A stretch of DNA of 64,000 bases from CAVUMR01 sp963742715. Lineage in GTDB: Bacteria; Actinomycetota; Actinomycetes; Mycobacteriales; Micromonosporaceae. Position numbers and translations under genes: made by a program. The notes beneath the pieces are model-generated. The model had not been told where the DNA came from. It made no database searches and was given only the letters and a program-made list of their open reading frames with translations. Shown one piece after another: positions 1 through 8,778 of the stretch (its first letter is position 1; each line of letters starts with the position of its first letter). Location of the stretch: contig CAVUMR010000003.1 of NCBI GenBank assembly GCA_963742715.1, positions 310,001 to 374,000 on the forward strand. Reading direction: 5' to 3'.

Positions 1-1194
1 CGACGGTTGACCGGCGGCCCACGCCTGGGCGGCCTCGTCCGCCACGCTCGCCGCGGCCGCCCGCAGCTCACTGTCCGGCCGCGGCGGCGGGGCGGTACCC
101 CCGCACCGGCGCTGGACGAGCTTCACCACCCGGGCCAGCAGGTTGCCCAGACCATTGGCCAGATCGGTGTTGTACCGGGCCAGCAGCCCCTCGTACGAGA
201 ACTCGCCGTCCGGGCCGAACGGAACGTCACGCAGCAGGTGGTACCGCAGCCCGTCGACGCCGAACTCGGCGATCAGGTCGGCCGGAGCGACGGCGCCGAG
301 CCGGCTCTTGGCCATCTTCTCCCCGCCCAGCAGCAGGAACCCGTGCGCGCTCACCCGCGCCGGCGGCTCGAGTCCGGCGGCCAGCAGCATCGCCGGCCAG
401 TACACGCAATGGAACCGGACGATGTCCTTGCCGATGATGTGGTGTACCGCCGGCCACCAGCGCTCGTACCCGGCGTCGGGGTACCCGATCGCGGTCAGGT
501 AGTTGGTGAGCGCGTCGAACCAGACGTACGTGACGTGCCGCTGGTCCCACGGCAGCGGGATGCCCCAGTCCAGCGAGGTACGCGAGATCGAGAAGTCCTC
601 CAGGCCCTGCTTGATGAAGCCGATCGCCTCGTTGCGGCGGGCCGCCGGCCGGACGAAGTCCGGATGTCGGGCGTAGTGGTCGAGCAGCCGGTCGCCGAAC
701 TCGGACAGCCGGAAGAAGTAGTTCTGCTCGGTCACGAGCTCGACCGGCCGCCGGTGGATCGGACAGGCACCGTCGACCAGGTCGGCGTCGGTGTAGTACG
801 CCTCGCAGGACACGCAGTACGAGCCGGCGTACTCCCCGAGCCGGATGTACCCGTTGTCGTACACGGTCTGCAGGAAGTGCGTGGCGGCATGGACATGCCG
901 GGGCTCGGTGGTACGGATGAAGTCGTCGTTGCTGATGTCGAGTTGCCGCCAGGCGTCGGTGAAGCGGACCACGGTGCGATCCGCCCACTCGCGCGGGTTG
1001 ACCCCGTGCTCGGCGGCCGCGCGCGCCACCTTGAGCCCGTGCTCGTCGGTACCGGTGAGCAGCTTCACCTCGGCTCCGGCCAGCCGGTACCAGCGGGCCA
1101 ACGCGTCGGCGATCACGGTGGTGTAAGCGTGCCCCAGGTGCGGGGCGTCGTTGACGTAGTAGATCGGCGTGGTCAGGTAGTGGCGATCGGTCAC
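1..1194 (-). CDS. metG: Methionine--tRNA ligase (MetRS), 3' part outside the window
   Basis: Charges tRNA-Met with methionine in the cytosol; class Ia synthetase. The first 398 codons are present and the C-terminal part lies left of the window. The GTG start at 1194 has a GGAG ribosome site just upstream, and the protein opens with the Rossmann fold of the family. The HIGH-type motif reads HLGH at residues 19-22. A single zinc knuckle (CxxC...CPxH) follows in the connective-peptide region, as in the one-knuckle bacterial MetRS. The KMSKS loop reads KMAKS at residues 293-297, with Ala in place of the first Ser. The anticodon-binding stretch RYNTDLANGLGNL is present. It lies downstream of dapC on the same strand, separated by a hairpin. 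Identity is certain; only the KMAKS variant is unusual. Confidence 0.97.
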   Translation of the reverse strand, partial: MTDRHYLTTPIYYVNDAPHLGHAYTTVIADALARWYRLAGAEVKLLTGTDEHGLKVARAAAEHGVNPREWADRTVVRFTDAWRQLDISNDDFIRTTEPRHVHAATHFLQTVYDNGYIRLGEYAGSYCVSCEAYYTDADLVDGACPIHRRPVELVTEQNYFFRLSEFGDRLLDHYARHPDFVRPAARRNEAIGFIKQGLEDFSISRTSLDWGIPLPWDQRHVTYVWFDALTNYLTAIGYPDAGYERWWPAVHHIIGKDIVRFHCVYWPAMLLAAGLEPPARVSAHGFLLLGGEKMAKSRLGAVAPADLIAEFGVDGLRYHLLRDVPFGPDGEFSYEGLLARYNTDLANGLGNLLARVVKLVQRRCGGTAPPPRPDSELRAAAASVADEAAQAWAAGQPS

Positions 1195-1246
1195 GGTGGC
1201 TCCTTCGTGGGAAGTTCGCAGGAGCCCGTGCCGGACACACGATAAC

Positions 1247-1266
1247 GGGCCCCTGGTCGGGGGCCC
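1247..1266 (-). terminator. Hairpin between dapC and metG
   Basis: A perfect 7-bp inverted repeat (GGGCCCC / GGGGCCC) with a 6-nt loop sits in the 199-bp gap between the dapC stop and the metG start. It has no T-tract, as is common for actinobacterial terminators. It probably ends dapC transcription; this is inferred from position and structure only. Confidence 0.45.
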
Positions 1267-1393
1267 GGAGTTGTCTCAGTCGCGTCGCGCGCTCAGGTCC
1301 GGCCCCAACGGGGCCGGCACATGCTGGTCTGGCGCGCGGTCATGTCACCCAGCCTAGCTGCTTCGCGCCCATGCCACGGCAGGCCGGCGCGGG

Positions 1394-2503
1394 TCAGCTC
1401 AGGCGCGCCACCGCCGCGGCGACCCGGTCGTCGGAGGCGGTCAGCGCGACCCGCACATGCCGGCTGCCGGTCGGGCCGTAGAACGTCCCGGGCGCGACCA
1501 GGATGCCGCGCTCGGCCAGCCAGCCGACCGTGGACCAGCAGTCCTCGTCCCGGGTCGCCCACAGGTACAGCCCGGCCTCGGAGTGGTCCACCCGGAAGCC
1601 GGCCCGCTCCAGCGCCACCTTCAGCACGGTCCGCCGCCGCGCGTACCGGTCCCGCTGCTCGGCCACGTGCGCCTCGTCGCCCAGGGCCGCGACCATGGCA
1701 GCCTGTACCGGCGCGGGCATGATCATGCCGGCGTGCTTTCGTACGGTCAGCAACTCGCCGATCAACGCCGGATCGCCGGCGACGAAGCCGGCCCGGTAGC
1801 CGGCCAGGTTGGACCGCTTGGACAGCGAGTGCACGGCCAGCAGCCCGGTCGGGTCGGCACCGCAGACGGCCGGGTCGAGCACCGAGACGGGCTGCACGTC
1901 CCAGCCGAGCTCGAGATAGCACTCGTCGCTGACCACGATCGCGCCCCGTTCCCGGGCCCAGTCGACCACCTTCCGCAGGTGGCTGACCGGCAGTACCCGG
2001 CCGGTCGGGTTGCTCGGCGAGTTCAGCCAGACCAGGCGTACCCGGGCCGGGCCGACCGCGGTCAGGGAGTCGGACCCGGTCCACCGTGCGCCGGCCAGTA
2101 CCGCGCCGACCTGGTACGTCGGATAGCCGAGCGCCGGGGAGAGCACGGTGTCGCCGGGGCCGAGCCCGAGCGCGGCCGGCAGCGAGCCGACCAGCTCCTT
2201 CGACCCGATCGTGGGGAGTACCCCGAGGGTGGCCGGAGCGCCGCCCCGGCACCGCCGGGACACCCAGGCCCCGATCGCCGACCGCAGCGCCGGACTGCCG
2301 GCGGTCAGCGGGTACCCGGGTGAATCCGCGGCACCGGCCAGCGCGCGCTGGACCAGCTCCGGTACGGAATCCACCGGGGTACCCATGGACAACTCGACCG
2401 CGCCGTCCGGATGGGCCCGGGCCCGCTCCGCGTACGGGGCGAGCACATCCCAGGGGAAGTCCGGCAGCCGTGCCGCCGGACCGGTACCTGGTGCGCGGGT
2501 CAG
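1394..2503 (-). CDS. dapC: N-succinyldiaminopimelate aminotransferase DapC, probable CTG start
   Basis: PLP-dependent class I/II aminotransferase making N-succinyl-LL-diaminopimelate for lysine and peptidoglycan synthesis. The N-terminal LPDFPWD, then GTPVD, NSPSNPTG and the PLP-lysine segment SLSKRSNLAGYRAGF are typical of actinobacterial DapC encoded beside ferredoxin. The open frame runs upstream into fdxA, but no ATG or GTG lies where the protein should begin. The best start is CTG at 2503, whose TG overlaps the fdxA TGA stop and which has a GGGAAGAAG ribosome site, giving 369 aa, the normal length. Translation is probably coupled to fdxA. A base error turning GTG into CTG is the alternative. 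Confidence 0.9.
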   Translation of the reverse strand: MTRAPGTGPAARLPDFPWDVLAPYAERARAHPDGAVELSMGTPVDSVPELVQRALAGAADSPGYPLTAGSPALRSAIGAWVSRRCRGGAPATLGVLPTIGSKELVGSLPAALGLGPGDTVLSPALGYPTYQVGAVLAGARWTGSDSLTAVGPARVRLVWLNSPSNPTGRVLPVSHLRKVVDWARERGAIVVSDECYLELGWDVQPVSVLDPAVCGADPTGLLAVHSLSKRSNLAGYRAGFVAGDPALIGELLTVRKHAGMIMPAPVQAAMVAALGDEAHVAEQRDRYARRRTVLKVALERAGFRVDHSEAGLYLWATRDEDCWSTVGWLAERGILVAPGTFYGPTGSRHVRVALTASDDRVAAAVARLS

Positions 2504-2826
2504 TGCGCTTCTTCCCGCGGTGGCAGCGCGGCCACCAGCGGGTGGTCCTTGTCGACCTTGCCCAGCTTGGAGGCGCCGCCGGGAGAGCCGAGATCGTCGA
2601 AGAACTCGACGTTGGCGTTGTAGTACTCGCGCCACTGCTCGGGCGTGTCGTCCTCGTAGAAGATCGCCTCGACGGGACACACCGGCTCGCAGGCACCGCA
2701 GTCCACGCACTCGTCGGGGTGGATGTACAGCATCCGGTTGCCCTCGTAGATGCAGTCCACGGGGCATTCCTCGACGCACGCCCGGTCGAGTACATCGACA
2801 CAGGGCTCAGCGATGACGTAAGTCAC
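2500..2826 (-). CDS. fdxA: 7Fe ferredoxin (3Fe-4S / 4Fe-4S)
   Basis: Small cytosolic electron carrier of 108 aa. The cysteine pattern matches the Azotobacter-type seven-iron ferredoxins. C9, C17 and C50 fit the 3Fe-4S cluster; C21, C40, C43 and C46 fit the 4Fe-4S cluster; C25 is the extra cysteine. The C-terminus is the usual acidic extension. The GTG start at 2826 gives the conserved VTYVIAEPCVDV opening. The gene is first in a two-gene unit with dapC, whose start overlaps the fdxA stop. Such ferredoxins serve redox partners such as cytochromes P450, but the partner is not identifiable here. Confidence 0.95.
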   Translation of the reverse strand: MTYVIAEPCVDVLDRACVEECPVDCIYEGNRMLYIHPDECVDCGACEPVCPVEAIFYEDDTPEQWREYYNANVEFFDDLGSPGGASKLGKVDKDHPLVAALPPREEAH

Positions 2827-2847
2827 GGGGCCTTCCTCTCCGCAGTA

Positions 2848-2888
2848 CTCGGTCGACTCGCGCCACACATGCTCGGTCGACTCGCGCC
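2848..2888. repeat. Direct repeat upstream of fdxA
   Basis: A 17-bp sequence (CTCGGTCGACTCGCGCC) occurs twice with a 24-bp period, 22 bp upstream of the fdxA start. It may be a regulator site or simply one of the many short tandem duplications in this window. Confidence 0.6.
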
Positions 2889-3017
2889 GTCCACCGAGAC
2901 CACCCGCGCCAACCGGCACGGCTGACCGACGGCAAGCCTAGTATCCCGCCCTGGCTACATTGGAAGCCCAGGGCCATGGGCCGGTACCCGCATCACATCA
3001 CCAGTAACGGGAAACTG

Positions 3018-4046
3018 ATGCTCACATCTGCACACGTGGGCCAGCGCGTGGTCGTACGGCGGGTCGTCGGACAGCGCGCGGGCCGGCCGCTGTACACCGA
3101 CGTGATCGGTGAGTTGTCCCGGTATGAGGCCACTGAACTGGTCGTACGCGATGCCAACGGTACCGAGGTGGCCATTCCGCACGAGGTGATCGTGGCGGCC
3201 AAACCGGTACCGCCCCGGCCGCCACGGCGCGCCTCCCGGGCCAGCGTGGAGGTGCTCGAGCGAGCCGCCGCGGCCGGGTGGCCAGCGTCACACACCGAGT
3301 GGATCGGCGACTGGCTGCTGCGGGCCACCGGGGGCTGGAGCGTGCGCGGCAACACCGCGCTGGTGCTGGGCGATCCGGGCGTACCGCTGCACGAGGCGCT
3401 GGACAGAACCGTCGACTGGTACGCCGGGCACGGGATCCGGCCAGGGCTCCACCTGCCCCGGCCGCTGACCGGCGGCCCGGGCGGAGAGCTGGCCGCCGAA
3501 CTGGGCCGGCGCGGCTGGCCGTACCTGCAGACGATCGACGTACTGGTCGCGCCGGTCGACCAGTTGCCGGCCGCCGACCCGGTACCGGACGAGCTGGAGA
3601 TCAGGCTGGCCGACCGACCGGACGAACCGTGGCTCGCGGCGATGGCCCGAGCCCGCGGGGCACAGGTGCCGGATCAGGCGGTACGGCTGCTCACCGGCCC
3701 GCCGCGGGTGACCTTCGTCTCCGGGTACGCCGACGGCCGGCTGGTGGCGATCGGACGCGGCGCGGCCGGCGGCGGCCTGGCAGGCGGCGGCCCAGCGGGC
3801 GGTGGCGACCCCTCAGACAGCGACTGGACCGGGGTCTCCGGGGTGGAAGTGGTACCGGAGTACCGGCGGCGCGGCTTCGCCCGGCTGCTGATGAGCGCGC
3901 TGGCCGGCTGGGCCGCGGAACAGGGCACCAGCCGGATGTACCTGCAGGTGCAGCGGGGCAACGAGGCCGCCGCCGCGCTGTACCGGCGACTCGGCTTCCA
4001 GCACCACCATGAGTACGTGGTACATATGGCGCCAGCCGCCAGGTGA
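3018..4046 (+). CDS. GNAT-family N-acetyltransferase with N-terminal SH3-like region
   Basis: Predicted acetyl-CoA-dependent acyltransferase; substrate unknown. The first ~65 residues (HVGQRVVVRRVVG...GRPLYTDVIGEL...) form a small beta-rich module like the SH3-like domain of the mycobacterial Rv0428c family. The C-terminal half holds the GNAT core: motif A reads VEVVPEYRRRGFARLLMSAL, and the ending LQVQRGNEAAAALYRRLGF is typical of the fold. A glycine-rich insert (AAGGGLAGGGPAGGGD) interrupts the sheet just before the acetyl-CoA motif. ATG 3018 is preferred over the longer frame at 2976 because it starts directly at the conserved MLTSAHVGQRV. It is convergent with the next gene, with a 24-bp gap. 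Confidence 0.85.
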   Translation: MLTSAHVGQRVVVRRVVGQRAGRPLYTDVIGELSRYEATELVVRDANGTEVAIPHEVIVAAKPVPPRPPRRASRASVEVLERAAAAGWPASHTEWIGDWLLRATGGWSVRGNTALVLGDPGVPLHEALDRTVDWYAGHGIRPGLHLPRPLTGGPGGELAAELGRRGWPYLQTIDVLVAPVDQLPAADPVPDELEIRLADRPDEPWLAAMARARGAQVPDQAVRLLTGPPRVTFVSGYADGRLVAIGRGAAGGGLAGGGPAGGGDPSDSDWTGVSGVEVVPEYRRRGFARLLMSALAGWAAEQGTSRMYLQVQRGNEAAAALYRRLGFQHHHEYVVHMAPAAR

Positions 4047-4070
4047 GCCACCCGTCGGGGCTCGAGCCGC

Positions 4071-4523
4071 CTACCGGCGCGCGGGACGCTTCTTGTAGTA
4101 GTCGGCCGCCCGTTGGAACGCCCGGCTCTTGGTGTCCCAGCCGAACATCATCACCACGAGCATGCCGACCAGACCGCCGGCGGCGGTGAGTACCACGGCG
4201 AGCCCGAGTTGCCGGAAGAACAGGCCGGCGCCGCTGGCGAACGGGCTGTCACCAGCGGTGAGCGGCCCGACCAGTACGGCCAGCAGGCAGCCGACCAGCA
4301 GCGCGAGTCCCACCTCACCGATCACCCGAACGGTGGGGTACCGCCGGGTCCACCAGAATCCGGCCACGATCGACACCAGAACCATCGCGATGATCGCGTA
4401 CAGGCCTACCAGGAACTGATCGTCCGGATCGGCGATCGTGAACCGGACAATCAGTCGCGCGATCACGTTGATCACGAACAACGCCAGGGTCAGTACGCCC
4501 ACCGGCATCCATCGGGTTGTCAT
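4071..4523 (-). CDS. Conserved four-helix membrane protein
   Basis: A 150-aa protein with four clear hydrophobic helices (about residues 6-28, 38-60, 68-90 and 104-127) and a basic C-terminal tail. No catalytic motif is visible and no function is assigned. The start has a strong ribosome site (GGGAGGGGCGACG before ATG). It lies downstream of the mshB pair on the same strand, separated by 145 bp. Confidence 0.8.
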   Translation of the reverse strand: MTTRWMPVGVLTLALFVINVIARLIVRFTIADPDDQFLVGLYAIIAMVLVSIVAGFWWTRRYPTVRVIGEVGLALLVGCLLAVLVGPLTAGDSPFASGAGLFFRQLGLAVVLTAAGGLVGMLVVMMFGWDTKSRAFQRAADYYKKRPARR

Positions 4524-4668
4524 CGTCGCCCCTCCCAGCTGTACGCACCGGAATCGTAGAGTCCGGCGCAGCTTCGCGGGAGCCGACGGTCAGCGGCGAT
4601 CCGCGGCCGCCCGGCCAGCAGCGCCGCGACGGCCGGCGACCCGCGCCGGCGGCGGCGGGCCGGACCGC

Positions 4669-5199
4669 TCAGCGGCCCAGCGTTGACGGGAGCGGACGCT
4701 CGGCCCGTGGACGCCGGCCGATCGCCAGGAACACACCGAGCGCGACCGAGCCCGCGCCGACCAGGAGCAGGCTCAGCGACACCCAGTTGTCGCCGGTGAG
4801 GATGAGATCCCCCTCATCGGTACGGCTGCCCATCGGCACCGTGACGACGAACCAGACCAGTCCGGGTAGCAGGGTCGCGAGCCGGCTGCCGGTGGCTTCC
4901 CGCATGTACCAGGCGAGCACCACGTTGGCCACGACCGCGAGCAGGATCGCGGCCGGCACCCGGTGGCCGGCCACCCGCAGCGGTACCAGGAACGACTCCA
5001 CGGTGGCGGCCAGTACCGCGGCCCACACCCCGAACACGCCGCCGACCACCCGCAACATCCGGTCGGTGACGACGGCCCAGGCGGCTGCGGCGGAGGATCC
5101 GCGGTCGGTCGGCTCGGAGCCCGGCCGGGACACCCCGCCTCCCGGCGGCACGGCATCCCCGGCCGCCGGGTCGGACTCGCGGGTGCGGGACGCGCTCAC
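4669..5199 (-). CDS. Membrane protein coupled to mshB
   Basis: A 176-aa protein with a ~50-residue polar N-terminus followed by four hydrophobic segments. Its GTG start at 5199 overlaps the mshB stop (GTGA), so it is translated from the same message. Small membrane proteins in this position after mshB are common in actinomycetes and may correspond to the DUF6113 family; that match is from memory of context, not from a search. No function is known. A role tied to mycothiol is not shown by the sequence. Confidence 0.8.
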   Translation of the reverse strand: MSASRTRESDPAAGDAVPPGGGVSRPGSEPTDRGSSAAAAWAVVTDRMLRVVGGVFGVWAAVLAATVESFLVPLRVAGHRVPAAILLAVVANVVLAWYMREATGSRLATLLPGLVWFVVTVPMGSRTDEGDLILTGDNWVSLSLLLVGAGSVALGVFLAIGRRPRAERPLPSTLGR

Positions 5200-6185
5200 T
5201 CGGCGGACGCCGTCAGCCCGGCGTCGGAGCCGGCGCCACCGGAGTCGGAGTCGAGGCCGCCGGAGTCGGTGTCGAGGCCGGCGAACAGGTCGTCCTCCCA
5301 GCCGTTGACGCCACCGGCGGGGCCGCGGGTGCCGGCGACCAGCCGGAAGCACTCCACCCCGATCGGTCCGTTCCCGTCGCTACCGGCCAGCGTCAACAGC
5401 CAGGACGTCGGCGGAATCTGGCTGGCGTGGGCGCGCAGCGAGGCGGTCTTGGCGGCCGCGTACTTCGAGCCGTCGACCGCCGCCGCGATCTCCTCGTCCG
5501 GGCTGCCGAACGGCAGGTCCTCGGCCCGCTCGATGTCGCCGAACGGGTTGCCCTCGGCGCCGCGGAACCGCTCGATGCTCGCCGCGAGCATGCTGCGCGC
5601 CACCGCGGTCCAGTACACCTTCGACACCTGCCACGGCTCGCCGGCGTCGGGCAGTACGTCCGGTTGCGCGGCAAGCTCCACTGCCCGCATCGCGACCCGG
5701 TGTGCCTGGATGTGGTCCGGATGACCGTAGAAGCCGTTCTCGTCGTACGTGACCACCACCTGCGGGCGTACCTCGCGCAGGATCCGGACGAGATGGCCGG
5801 CCGCCTCGTCGAGGTCGGCGCCCCAGAACGCGCGCGGGTGCTCGTTGCTGGGGGTGCCCATCATGCCGGAGTCCCGGTACCGGCCGGCGCCGCCGAGCAA
5901 CCGGTAGTCGGTCACTCCCAGCGCCGCGCACGCGGTCGCCAGCTCGTGGATCCGGTACCCGCCGAGCTGGTCGGCCTGATCCGCGGCCAGCTGCTCGATC
6001 TCGGGGAGGTGGATCTCGCCTTCCTCGCCGAGCGTGCAGGTGACCAGCGTGACGTGCGCGCCCTCGGCCACGTACCGCGCCATCGTCGCGCCGGTACCGA
6101 TCGCCTCGTCGTCCGGATGGGCGTGTACCAGTACCATCCGCCGGTCGGCAGGCCGGTCCCGGTCGTACCGGATGTCAGTGCTCAT
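5196..6185 (-). CDS. mshB: N-acetyl-1-D-myo-inositol-2-amino-2-deoxy-alpha-D-glucopyranoside deacetylase MshB
   Basis: Zinc deacetylase of mycothiol biosynthesis, converting GlcNAc-Ins to GlcN-Ins in the cytosol. The LmbE-fold motif HAHPDDE gives zinc ligands H23 and D26 and the catalytic D25; the third zinc histidine is in GHPDHIQAH. The blocks VTCTLGEEGE, DQLGGYRI and GGAGRYRDSGMMGT match MshB closely, distinguishing it from the paralog Mca. ATG 6185 gives 329 aa; a GTG at 6200 in frame would add five residues. The C-terminal tail carries a 21-bp tandem duplication (5239-5280) encoding GLDTDSG and GLDSDSG. Confidence 0.95.
   Translation of the reverse strand: MSTDIRYDRDRPADRRMVLVHAHPDDEAIGTGATMARYVAEGAHVTLVTCTLGEEGEIHLPEIEQLAADQADQLGGYRIHELATACAALGVTDYRLLGGAGRYRDSGMMGTPSNEHPRAFWGADLDEAAGHLVRILREVRPQVVVTYDENGFYGHPDHIQAHRVAMRAVELAAQPDVLPDAGEPWQVSKVYWTAVARSMLAASIERFRGAEGNPFGDIERAEDLPFGSPDEEIAAAVDGSKYAAAKTASLRAHASQIPPTSWLLTLAGSDGNGPIGVECFRLVAGTRGPAGGVNGWEDDLFAGLDTDSGGLDSDSGGAGSDAGLTASAE
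5239..5280. repeat. In-frame 21-bp tandem duplication in the mshB tail
   Basis: Two adjacent 21-bp units (5239-5259, 5260-5280) differ at one position and encode an acidic Gly/Ser/Asp tail. It lies outside the catalytic domain and is probably neutral length variation. Confidence 0.7.
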
Positions 6186-6342
6186 CGATTGATCGACCAC
6201 ATCCGAACCCTACGCGGCTCCCGCACCTGACCGGCGACGGCGCCGGAAAGGTGACCCGGGCCGGCGACGTGACGGGTCCGGGCCGGCCGGACCGATGATT
6301 CTGAACCGATCATCGGGTACCGGAACCTGAGAGGATGCCGGA

Positions 6343-8526
6343 GTGAGCCAGTCAAGGGACGGCGACTTTCCGGCAGTCGCCGCGCGTACCCGCGGATTCC
6401 GCTGTGGCGCACCGCGCACGGTGACCGTGTCCGCGGACGGCGAGCGGGTGATCTTCCTCCGCTCGGCCGGCCCGGAGGACCAGGTCGACCGGCTGTGGGT
6501 GCTCGACGTGGCGACCGGCGCCGAGCGGCTGATCGCCGATCCGGCCAACCTGTTGGCGGCGGCGCCGCCGGCTCCCGCCGGAATAGCGTCAGCCCCGGCC
6601 GACGGTGACGCCGCGCAGGAAACGGGATCTCCGGCCGAGGAGCGGGCGCTGCGGGAACGGATGCGGCTGGCCACCTCGGGCATCGGCTCCTACGCGACCG
6701 ACCGGGACGGCGCGGTGGCCACCTTCGCGGCCGACGGACGGCTGTTCCGCGCCGACCTGCGGACCGGCGCGGTCGCCGAACTGGCCACCGCGGGTCCGGC
6801 GGTCGACCCGCGGTTGGACCCGACCGGCCAGCGGATCGGGTACGTCACCGGTGGCGCCCTGCACGTGCTCGCGGCCGACGGCACCGACGCGGTACTGGCC
6901 GGCGAAGAGGGCGTCACCTGGGGCCTGGCGGACTTCATCGCGGCCGAGGAGTTCGACCGGTACCGCGGCTTCTGGTGGGCGCCGGACGGCGAGCGGATCC
7001 TCGCCGCCCGGGTGGACACCGCCCGGGTGCAGCGGTGGTACGTGTCCGATCCGGCCAATCCGGAACGCGCTCCCGAACAGATCTCGTACCCGGCCGCCGG
7101 TACCACCAACGCGCAGGTCACGCTGCATGTGCTCGAGTTCGACGGGTCCTGGGTGGACGTGTACTGGGACCGGGAGACCTACCCGTACCTGGTCGGCGTC
7201 GACTGGACCGAACAGGCCGGCGCGCTGCTCACCGTGCTGCGGCGCGACCAGCGGCACGGCCTGGTACTCGCGCTCGATCCGCGCACCGGTGAGGTGCGGG
7301 TACACGCCGAGCTGGCCGACCCACGCTGGATCGAGCTGGTGCCGGGCACCCCCGCGTACCTGCCGGACGGCCGGGTGGTGGTCTCCGGCGACCTGCGCGC
7401 CGGCGCGGGCGAGAACGGCGACGCCCGCTGCCTGTTCGCGGACGGCAGCCTGCTCACCCCGGCATCCCTGTATGTCCGGCGGCTCGCCGGACTCATCGCG
7501 TCGAACCGGTCGGACGGCGGAACGGACCTGCTGGTACAGGCGAGCGAGGCGGAGCCGAGCGAGCAACATCTGTACCGGGTGCGGCTGTCCGCCGGCTCGG
7601 TGCCGCACGCGGAACGGTTGACCACGGCCGCCGGCTGGCACGTCGGCGAAGCCGGTGGCGCCACCCTGGTGGTGGCCGCGGCATCACTCGACCACGCGGG
7701 CAGCCGGGTGACCGTACGCGCGGGCGACACCGAGCACCTGATCGCGTCGTACGCCGCGGATCCGCCGTACGCGCCACGGCCGGTACTCGCGCGGGTGACC
7801 GACCGCCGGCTGCCGACCGGTGTGCTGTACCCGCGCGGGCACGTCGCCGGACGGCGGCTGCCGGTACTCGTGGACATCTACGGCGGCCCGCACCATCAGG
7901 ACGTACTGGCGGCCCGGTCGGTGTGGCTGGAGCGGCAATGGTGGGCCGACCACGGCTTCGGGGTGGTGGTGATCGACAACCGCGGCACTCCCGGCGTCTC
8001 CCCCACGTACGAGAAGGCGATCCACCGTCGGATGGCGGACGTGGTACTCGGCGACCAGGTCGACGCCCTCGCCGCGCTGGTACCGAAGCATCCGGATCTC
8101 GACCTGGAACGGGTGGCCATCCGCGGCTGGTCGTACGGCGGGTGGCTGGCCGCGCTCGCGGTACTGCGCCGGCCGGACGTGTACCACGCCGCGGTCGCCG
8201 GTGCCCCGGTCGTCGACTGGGCCCTGTACGACACCGCGTACACCGAGCGGTACCTGGGCCTACCGGTGGACGAGCCGGACGTGTACGCGCACCACAACCT
8301 GCTGACCGAGGCCTCGACGCTGTCCCGGCCGCTGCTGCTGATCCACGGGCTCGCGGACGACAACGTGGTGGTGGCGCACACGCTGCGGCTGTCCGCCGCG
8401 CTCACCGCGGCCGCCCGGCCACACCAGGTGGTACCGCTGTCCGGGATCACGCACATGAGTCAGGCGGCCGGGGCCGGTCTGCTCACCATCGAGCTGGACT
8501 TCCTCCGCACCGCGCTCGCCCGCTGA
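6343..8526 (+). CDS. S9 family dipeptidyl peptidase (DPP IV-like)
   Basis: Serine exopeptidase likely removing dipeptides, often X-Pro, from peptide N-termini. The 727-aa protein has an N-terminal beta-propeller region (about 20-470), then the alpha/beta hydrolase domain. That domain contains YGGPHHQDV, DNRGTPG, the nucleophile motif RGWSYGGW with Ser597, HGLADDNV for the acid and GITHM for the histidine. No signal peptide is visible, so it is probably cytosolic. GTG 6343 has a GAGAGGA ribosome site. It converges on the gene for a peptide-binding lipoprotein, which suits digestion of imported peptides. The tandem repeat that follows begins in its last codons. Confidence 0.92.
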   Translation: MSQSRDGDFPAVAARTRGFRCGAPRTVTVSADGERVIFLRSAGPEDQVDRLWVLDVATGAERLIADPANLLAAAPPAPAGIASAPADGDAAQETGSPAEERALRERMRLATSGIGSYATDRDGAVATFAADGRLFRADLRTGAVAELATAGPAVDPRLDPTGQRIGYVTGGALHVLAADGTDAVLAGEEGVTWGLADFIAAEEFDRYRGFWWAPDGERILAARVDTARVQRWYVSDPANPERAPEQISYPAAGTTNAQVTLHVLEFDGSWVDVYWDRETYPYLVGVDWTEQAGALLTVLRRDQRHGLVLALDPRTGEVRVHAELADPRWIELVPGTPAYLPDGRVVVSGDLRAGAGENGDARCLFADGSLLTPASLYVRRLAGLIASNRSDGGTDLLVQASEAEPSEQHLYRVRLSAGSVPHAERLTTAAGWHVGEAGGATLVVAAASLDHAGSRVTVRAGDTEHLIASYAADPPYAPRPVLARVTDRRLPTGVLYPRGHVAGRRLPVLVDIYGGPHHQDVLAARSVWLERQWWADHGFGVVVIDNRGTPGVSPTYEKAIHRRMADVVLGDQVDALAALVPKHPDLDLERVAIRGWSYGGWLAALAVLRRPDVYHAAVAGAPVVDWALYDTAYTERYLGLPVDEPDVYAHHNLLTEASTLSRPLLLIHGLADDNVVVAHTLRLSAALTAAARPHQVVPLSGITHMSQAAGAGLLTIELDFLRTALAR

Positions 8527-8680
8527 CGGTCGGCGCTGGCCCGCTGACGGTCGGCGCCCGGCCGTTGAATCGGCTGGCCCGCCGACGTCGGCGCTCGTCC
8601 GCTGACCTCGGCGCTCGTCCGCTGACCTCGGCGCTCGTCCGCCGACCTCGGCGCTCGTCCGCTGACCTCGGCGCTCGTCC
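8522..8680. repeat. 20-bp tandem repeat spanning the stop of the S9 peptidase gene
   Basis: Five 20-bp units (8581-8680, consensus GCTGACCTCGGCGCTCGTCC) follow two degenerate units, the first of which begins at 8522 inside the final codon and stop of the upstream gene. Most units carry a TGA. The array appears to be an expansion of the 3' end of the gene. Confidence 0.85.
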
Positions 8681-8731
8681 GTGGAATCGGCAGCCAGCCC
8701 GCCGATGTCCGATGAGATGGGCCGGACGCGG

Positions 8732-8765
8732 CGGTGGCCGGGTCGCGACTGCGACCCGGCCACCG
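8732..8765. terminator. Bidirectional hairpin between convergent genes
   Basis: A perfect 15-bp stem with a GACT tetraloop lies between the S9 peptidase gene and the convergent binding-protein gene. It has no T-tract, but its strength and position fit a shared terminator. Confidence 0.75.
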
Positions 8766-8778
8766 TTCACGCGGTCTT

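Noticed and set aside
8581..8680. CRISPR array
   Set aside because: Units are 20 bp in direct tandem with no spacers, and there are no cas genes.
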